From positions 1-64,000 of the forward strand of contig NW_027195392.1 of NCBI RefSeq assembly GCF_038502225.1: a stretch of DNA of 64,000 bases, in the 5' to 3' direction. The translations under genes and the position numbers were made by a program. The notes below the pieces were generated by a model, which was given only the letters and a program-made list of their open reading frames with translations, did not search any database and was not told where the DNA came from. Below, piece after piece: positions 58,630 through 64,000 of this stretch; the first letter of the stretch is position 1, and each line of letters starts with the position of its first letter. Source of the DNA: Cherax quadricarinatus. Lineage: Eukaryota > Arthropoda > Malacostraca > Decapoda > Parastacidae.

Positions 58630-58637
58630 GGGGGGGG
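58630..58637 (+). other. Gypsy-2 polypurine tract
   Basis: A run of eight G immediately before the TGTTATATC start of the 3' LTR, in the position of the plus-strand primer. Confidence 0.75.
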
Positions 58638-59601
58638 TGTTATATCTTCGAAATTGGTCATTCTGTGTTATTTAACTATTGTAAGAGAATATGTTCATCA
58701 CTTAATATTATAGCGCAAAAGTCCCCATTTATAGCTAAAATAGAGACTTTCGGCGTTATATTATTATCTGTTAATATATATAAAATACCATGGTATTATC
58801 ACTATTATCGTTATTATCGCTATTATTGTTATTATCACTATTTTGGTATTATTACTATTTTTTACTATTATCAATATTATTTTACTATTATTGTTAGGTA
58901 GGATTTCTTGTGTATATAGAGTTTAAGTCTCGGAACCATCCGGTGAATTGTTCAATTGTTTATGTCCGGCTGGCTGACGTGGTTCAGCTGATCCAACCTG
59001 ACGACACGTCAACAGACTGGTAAGTAGTCAGTCTGCTCCCTGCTCTAGCCCTGACAACTGATCGTATATTGGCTCTTACGGTGTACAGTTGAATGGTTTT
59101 GAGAATTGGACTCAAGAGCTGACTCACTTTGTTCCTCCTTGCTTTGAAAGACTCTTTTAATATTTATATTCTTGGTCAGTTCAGTAATCCATAAAGATAC
59201 TTTTTGGCCAGATTCAAAGGTCTTGTTAAATCTTGTACCTTTTGTATTTTGAGTTTACAGTCTTGTTAAGAAAGAGACGTAAATATTAATGAGGACTTAA
59301 TTACAGGAAGAATAATTAAACTTCCTTATTAATGAAACATTTCCATGATTTTGAACTAAATATATATAGTAAATTTATTTGTACAAAGTATTAAGTTACA
59401 TTAACTACAAAGAGAAGATAAAGTATTGTATTTAAGTACTTTAATAAATTTGAATATTATTCTATGGAGTTTCCCAGTTGAAATTATTTCCCCTAGTCTC
59501 TATACCTTTATCAAACTCGGATCCAAAAATCTTGTTGCATAAGAAATAAATGGTAACAGGCCACATTCTGAAGTTCTTTAAAAAATTTCTTATTCGCAAC
59601 A
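58638..59601 (+). repeat. Gypsy-2 3' LTR
   Basis: 964 bp, starting TGTTATATC and ending TTCGCAACA. It differs from the 5' LTRs at scattered positions (for example CTCTTTTAATATT against CTCTTCTGTTATT). It shows the intact LTR without the nested insertion. Confidence 0.9.
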
Positions 59602-60240
59602 CACCCTAGTATACATAGTGTATACTAAATACTAGAGTGACACCCTAGTATACATAGTGTTATAGTGTATACTTCAGTGACACCCTAGTATGCATAGTGT
59701 TATAGTGTATATTACAGTGGCACCCTAGTATACATAGTGTTATAGTATATACTACAGTGGCTCCCTAGTATTCATGGTGTATAGTGCATACTACATTGGC
59801 ACCCTAGTATACAAAGTGTATAGTGTATACTACAGTGGCACCCTAGTATACATAGTGTATAATGTATACTACAGTAGTACCCTAGTATACATAGTTTATA
59901 GTGTATACTACAGTGGTACCCTGGTATATATAGTGTATAGTTTATACTACAGTGGTACCCTAGTATACATAGTGCTACAGTGTATACTACAGTTTTACCC
60001 TAGTATACATAGTGTATAATGTATACTGCAGTGGTACCCTAGTATATGTAGTGTTAGTGTATACTACAGTGGTACCCTAATATACATAGTGTTATAGTGT
60101 ATACTACAGTGGCGCCCTAGTATACATAGTGTTATAGTGTATACTACAGTCTCACCCTAGTATACATAGTGTATAATGAATACTACAGTGGCACCCTAGT
60201 ATACATAGTGTTATAGTGTATACTACAGTGGCACCCTAGT
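59602..60240. repeat. H array 5, right part
   Basis: About 16 monomers of the 39-bp satellite continuing beyond Gypsy-2. This part is not in the left copy, because the duplication ended inside the element. Confidence 0.88.
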
Positions 60241-61058
60241 AGATTAGATTTTGCCACCGAAGTGGCTAGTTTATTGTGCACCCCATATCCATCCTGTGGA
60301 CGGTAGCGCAAGAGCATATGGATACACAAAAGGCCTTGGAACTAGGCCCCAAAGGGTTAACAGGAATACATATGGATTTATATCTACATATCTATAGTTC
60401 ACTTATCTGTTACAAGCAAATTTAGGAAATTTGCTTAGTATATCTGGTATCTTATTTTCATTAATAAGATATCTTGACATGTCACATAGGTTATTATACT
60501 GTCTGTCTCTGTATTCCTCAATAAGTGGACAATTAAGCACATAGTGTTCAAGAGAGTGACCATATGCCTGATCACATAATTTACATTTAGTTTGATCATC
60601 ATCTGTGTGTCTCCCAAACTGCCAGAAGTACTTGTAACCAAGCCTAAGCCTGGCCACTACAACATCAGTCAGTCTGTTCACATTGCAAGTTGCTCCATAA
60701 ACATACTTATCTACGTTCATGTTATCATAGTGGGTTATAGATCTACTCAGGCTTCTAACTGCATTCCTATAACAATCATCTTCATTATTTACTTCTCTCC
60801 TAATATTATTCCTAATGCTAGACACAGTTATACCAAAGTTATATTCTACGTTCTCCTTCTGGATACTCTTCTTGGCTAACATATCAACTTTATCATGAAG
60901 GAGTAATCCAATGTGTGATGGGATCCATAGCAATTGTACATTAATTCCTTTGTCCCTAATTTTTGAGTATCTATACCTGGCTTCCCCAATGAGCATGTTG
61001 TTGGAGTCATTATATGAGCCAAGAGCCTTCAATGATGACATAGAATCAGTAATGATGA
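60241..61058 (-). mobile_element. LINE fragment with RNase H and C-terminal zinc motif
   Basis: A 5'-truncated non-LTR element on the minus strand, with its 3' end abutting the H satellite at 60240. The 3' tail contains CCACAGGATGG and TATGGGGTGCA, the same block as in the insertion at 52136-52566. An RNase H domain is a feature of the I and related LINE groups. At its 5' side it abuts the tail of another LINE. Confidence 0.8.
60403..61058 (-). pseudogene. LINE C-terminal RNase H plus CCHC-like finger, partial
   Basis: The frame is open from the truncation point at 61058. It begins ITDSMSSLKALGSYN, the RNase H strand with the second catalytic aspartate, and continues to LLWIPSHIGLLLHDKVDMLA, the WIPSH block that closes the domain. 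Near the C-terminus CKLCDQAYGHSLEHYVLNC is a zinc-finger-like motif common at the end of such LINE proteins. The RT and the first RNase H acidic residues are missing, so it is a remnant. The first methionine at 61041 is internal. Confidence 0.82.
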
Positions 61059-61059
61059 C

Positions 61060-61102
<43 letters not shown>

Positions 61103-61104
61103 TA
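61059..61104 (-). repeat. (TTTA)n microsatellite, tail of the next LINE
   Basis: About 11 TTTA units, i.e. (TAAA)n in the sense of the LINE to its right. A simple tandem tail in place of poly(A) is common in several LINE groups. Confidence 0.85.
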
Positions 61105-61451
61105 ATTTGAGCACACTTACAGAGGTACAAAAAAAAATACAGATAAGAGCAGCATGCCAAAGCCACTTATACTATGCATAGCATTACGGGCTGGCTTAAA
61201 ATTAACTTAAGATTAACTAAGCAATGATGAAATCAGTGAAAAACATTAATGTAAACTGATTACTATAAAGCACAAGTGAGTATTACAAAGACAGGTCATA
61301 TGGTTGCATGCATTGTTATAAATTCAGTAGAATGGAGTATTCTGTTAGGTAGTGTATTTAAAAAATAATAAAGTTAGATTGGGTTTTAGGTTTAACATTT
61401 ATGTGATATAATTGTGAGAAACATTTAAGATATACAATTTATAAGGTTCAG

Positions 61452-64000
61452 TTATTCAGTATTTATTTGGTTTTGGGTGAGTAAGTGATCTTTGAGAAGA
61501 GACTTGAATTTATAAACAGGTAGTGTTTCTTTTATATTTACAGGTAATGAATTCCAGATTTTAGGGCCTTTTATGTGCATTGAGTTTTTGCATAGCGTGA
61601 GATGGACACGAGGAATATCAAAGAGTGATCTGTGCCTTGTGTTATGGTCATGTGTTCTGTTGAGGTTGGCAAGGAGATGTTTGAGGGGAGGGTTAATATC
61701 AGAGTTGAGTGTTCTATGTATGTAATAGGTGCAGTAATAAGTATGGATGTTTTGTATGGTGAGTAGGTTGAGTGTATTGAATATTGGTGGAGTGTGCTGC
61801 CTGTAGTGAGAATTTGTTATCATTCTAACTGCAGCCTTTTGTTGGGTAATTAGTGGTCTGAGATGGTTACTTGTTGTTGAGCCCCATGCACAAATTCCAT
61901 AGGTGAGATAGGGGTAAATAAGAGAGTGATATAGGGCCAGGAGGGCTGACTGTGGAGCATAGTACCGTATCTTCGATAGTATGCCTACAGTCTTGGAAAT
62001 TTTCTTAGAAATTTGTTGTATATGTGTATGAAATTTGAGTCTATTATCAAGGTGGATTCCTAAGAATTTTCCCTCTGTTAGCTTTGTGATAGGTGATCCG
62101 TTTATCATTATGTTAAGAGGGACATCTGTAGCTCTGTTACCAAACTGAATGAAGTAGGTTTTGTCAATGTTTAGTGTAAGTTTGTTAGTACTCATCCAGG
62201 TAGATATTTTCTGTAATTCGGTATTTACAGTATTGGCTAGCGTGACTGGGCTCGGGTGGGAGAAGACGTATGTTGTGTCATCAGCAAATAGTGTGGGTTT
62301 GAGTAATTGAGAAGCATTTGGTAGGTCATTTATGTATAGGAGAAAGAGAAGAGGGCCAAGGACACTTCCCTGTGGGACACCAACTGTAATTGGTTGTGCA
62401 GAAGAGTTTGCCCCATTTGCGTACACATATTGGCTTCTGTTGCTGAGGTATGACTTGAGGTAGTTGAGGGAGTGCCCTCTTATACCATAGTGTGACAATT
62501 TTACGTGGAGCAAGTCATGGTCAACTGTATCAAAAGCTTTACGTAAGTCAATGAAGATCCCCAGTGGGACTTCTTTTTTCTCTATTGCAGTGTATATATG
62601 TTCTAGCATGTGTATAATAGCATCATTAGTATTTTTATTAGGCCTGAATCCAAATTGGCAGGGGTTGAGTATGTTTTGGGAGATAAGGTAGGAGTAGATT
62701 CGTTTATGAATTAATTTTTCGAAGATTTTTGAGAGAGGGTGTAAGTTGGATATTGGCCTATAGTTATTCAACTCTGTTTGGTCTCCTCCTTTGTGGATCG
62801 GGGTGACCCTTGCTATTTTGAGTACTGTAGGGAAGGTGGAGGATTCAATGGATTTGTTAAAGAGTGTTGCAATGATTGGTGATAGCACTTGTGACACTTT
62901 TTTGTATATAAAGGGTGGTAAGGTATTTAAATCTCCTGCCTTGTTTTTTAGTGCGTTGATAATAAGGGAGACTTCGTATGGGTTAGTCGGAGCTAGGAAC
63001 AGTGTGTTCGGGTAGTTGCCGGTGAGGTAGTCATTTGGTGGGGTATCTGAGCTTGGGATTTTATTGGCAAGGTTTTGTCCTATAGTGGAGAAGAAATCAT
63101 TGAGTCTGTTTGCTGTTTCTGTTGGTGGGAGTTGGGGTTCATCTGATTTTGCTAATTTTATTTCGCTATTTCGTGATATCTTTTTTGTTCCCAGAATTTC
63201 TGATAGGGTTTTCCAGGTCTTTTTTATATCACCTCGTAAGTTGGATAATCTGTTCTCATAATACAATTTTTTTGCCCTTCTTATCAGGCTGGTTAGGATT
63301 GACGAGTAACGTTTTGTTTGGTCTCTGGTTATGTGACCCATTCTGTACTGTTTTTCATATCGGTGTTTTGTATTTATGGATTTGAGAATGCTGGGTGTTA
63401 GCCAGGGACTGTTCAGTCTCTTAGCTGTCATCTGCTTAGTTTTTTTAGGGCAGTGCTTGTTATAGAGGTATTGAGTCTTTTTTAGAAAATTATTAATACA
63501 TTCGTCAATATCTGTATTGATTTCTAGCTCAATGTGCCAGTCAATGTTTGCTACTGCTGTTGTGAAGTTATTAATGGCTGCCTCATTGTGAAGTCTGAAG
63601 GTGACTTTAGTAGTGTCTTGGGGTAATTTACCAAGAGTTGTTATGAGGAAAGTAGGGTAGTGGTCTGTGGTATTATCTGTAATTATGCCTGATTTTAAAG
63701 GGGATATGGTGTTGGTCCAGATGTGGTCAAGTAGGGAAACACTAGTCTCTGTAACTCTTGTAGGTTTTGTTACTGTTGGTAGCAACATACAGTTACTCAT
63801 TGTGTTTGTGAATTCAGTAACGTGTGGGTCCTGGTCTTGCAGGAGATTTATATTGAAGTCACCTGAGAGTAGTAAGTGATCTTTGTTCATGCGTGCATCA
63901 GTTATCATACTTCCTAGGTTTTGACTAAATTGGCTAATGTTTGACTGTGGAACTCTGTAGATGTTTATCAATGTGAGAGGTTTTTGTAGGTATTTGGATT
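61452..64000 (-). CDS. LINE endonuclease/reverse transcriptase, 5' end outside window
   Basis: The frame is open to the window edge; the start codon lies beyond it, and no ATG choice is justified inside. The visible endonuclease C-terminal half has LLLSGDFNINLL about 35 residues in and TDHYPTFL further on. The reverse transcriptase has NNYRPISNLHPLSKIFEKL, IDLRKAFDTVDHDLL, the VPQGSVLGP motif and catalytic FADDT (bases about 62277-62288), followed by WMSTNKLTLNIDKT. The C-terminal region ends with KGPKIWNSLPVNIKETLP. More than 840 codons are uninterrupted, so this copy may be intact. Whether it has an ORF1 cannot be seen. Confidence 0.9.
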   Translation of the reverse strand, partial: SKYLQKPLTLINIYRVPQSNISQFSQNLGSMITDARMNKDHLLLSGDFNINLLQDQDPHVTEFTNTMSNCMLLPTVTKPTRVTETSVSLLDHIWTNTISPLKSGIITDNTTDHYPTFLITTLGKLPQDTTKVTFRLHNEAAINNFTTAVANIDWHIELEINTDIDECINNFLKKTQYLYNKHCPKKTKQMTAKRLNSPWLTPSILKSINTKHRYEKQYRMGHITRDQTKRYSSILTSLIRRAKKLYYENRLSNLRGDIKKTWKTLSEILGTKKISRNSEIKLAKSDEPQLPPTETANRLNDFFSTIGQNLANKIPSSDTPPNDYLTGNYPNTLFLAPTNPYEVSLIINALKNKAGDLNTLPPFIYKKVSQVLSPIIATLFNKSIESSTFPTVLKIARVTPIHKGGDQTELNNYRPISNLHPLSKIFEKLIHKRIYSYLISQNILNPCQFGFRPNKNTNDAIIHMLEHIYTAIEKKEVPLGIFIDLRKAFDTVDHDLLHVKLSHYGIRGHSLNYLKSYLSNRSQYVYANGANSSAQPITVGVPQGSVLGPLLFLLYINDLPNASQLLKPTLFADDTTYVFSHPSPVTLANTVNTELQKISTWMSTNKLTLNIDKTYFIQFGNRATDVPLNIMINGSPITKLTEGKFLGIHLDNRLKFHTHIQQISKKISKTVGILSKIRYYAPQSALLALYHSLIYPYLTYGICAWGSTTSNHLRPLITQQKAAVRMITNSHYRQHTPPIFNTLNLLTIQNIHTYYCTYYIHRTLNSDINPPLKHLLANLNRTHDHNTRHRSLFDIPRVHLTLCKNSMHIKGPKIWNSLPVNIKETLPVYKFKSLLKDHLLTQNQINTE

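Larger units (their letters stand above)
51796..59601 (+). mobile_element. Gypsy-2, Ty3/gypsy-like element with integrase before RT
   Basis: Full-length element of 7.8 kb: 5' LTR (with a nested insertion), primer site, gag, pol in the order PR-INT-RT-RH, a short exon-like segment, a G-run polypurine tract and the 3' LTR. Flanks GACACC on the left and (A)CACCC on the right suggest a 4-5 bp target duplication. The 5' and 3' LTRs differ at a few percent of positions, so it is older than Gypsy-1. Gag and pol are interrupted. RT and RNase H are gypsy-type, but the order matches the Gmr1 group rather than standard gypsy elements. Confidence 0.9.
45664..60240 (+). repeat. Macrosatellite unit 5 (partial, right copy of the duplication)
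   Basis: Starts inside D at the equivalent of 27,081 and has no A, B or C. Linkers: E 47211-47397, G 50081-50175. It shares private variants with unit 4 throughout but lacks Gypsy-1 and the retrozyme, giving the pre-insertion state. It is split by the full Gypsy-2 (51796-59601). Confidence 0.88.
61059..64000 (-). mobile_element. LINE family L2x, runs off the window
   Basis: A non-LTR element on the minus strand with a (TAAA)n tail, about 350 bp of 3' UTR and a long open frame continuing past base 64000. Its RT differs clearly from the family at 95-2950 (FIDLRKAFDTVDHDLL, VPQGSVLGPLLF, FADDTTYV). The C-terminal IKGPKIWNSLP block is typical of the Jockey/CR1/L2 assemblage. Confidence 0.87.

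Noticed and set aside
7227..60240. rDNA intergenic spacer
   Set aside because: Spacers also contain nested subrepeats, but no 18S, 5.8S or 28S sequence is seen between units over 53 kb.
7227..60240. Centromere or telomere assignment
   Set aside because: No TTAGG-type repeats are present, and nothing in the sequence itself identifies a centromere. FISH or CENP-A data would be required.

Overview
The window is nuclear DNA from an arthropod, most likely a decapod crustacean. The basis is inference: families I associate with decapod genomes (a LINE 3' tail, a 'GGCCACCCTGCC' SINE-like tail, hammerhead-ribozyme Penelope-like terminal repeats), reverse transcriptase sequence and overall composition. 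I see no host gene, rRNA, tRNA or CRISPR array. All long reading frames belong to retrotransposons.

Layout. 1-2950 is a 5'-truncated LINE on the minus strand (family L1x; copies recur at 13.3 kb and 24.5 kb). 2951-5865 is unassigned old repeat sequence. 5866-6062 is a SINE-like tail. 6063-6660 is a tandem, partly inverted Penelope-like/retrozyme element with two hammerhead motifs. 6695-7195 holds two local minisatellites. From 7227 to 60240 the window is a macrosatellite: a complex unit of about 5-6 kb with four different minisatellites in fixed order, A - B (21 bp) - C - D (50 bp) - E - F (35 bp) - G - H (39 bp). It occurs about five times head to tail (7227-12266, 12267-19227, 19228-25321, 25322-43068 and a partial 45664-60240).

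The macrosatellite has been repeatedly invaded: LINE copies at 13313-14542 and 24458-25063; a young Ty3/gypsy element (Gypsy-1, PR-RT-RH-INT, open gag and pol, LTRs identical where they overlap) at 27755-36404; a second hammerhead retrozyme (two forward monomers 429 bp apart plus an inverted one) at 41980-42924; and Gypsy-2, complete at 51796-59601 and as a 5' fragment at 43069-45663. Gypsy-2 is unusual because its integrase lies before the reverse transcriptase (PR-INT-RT-RH, the Gmr1-type order).

History read from shared and private changes. Gypsy-2 inserted into an H array. A tandem duplication then copied the segment from the D array (near 27081) to the Gypsy-2 gag (45663), leaving a junction with 3-bp microhomology. 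Later Gypsy-1 and the 429-bp retrozyme inserted only in the left copy, and a 431-bp LINE-derived piece with an 11-bp target duplication inserted only in the right copy's LTR. The right edge (60241-64000) holds a LINE fragment with RNase H and a second LINE whose reading frame runs off the window.
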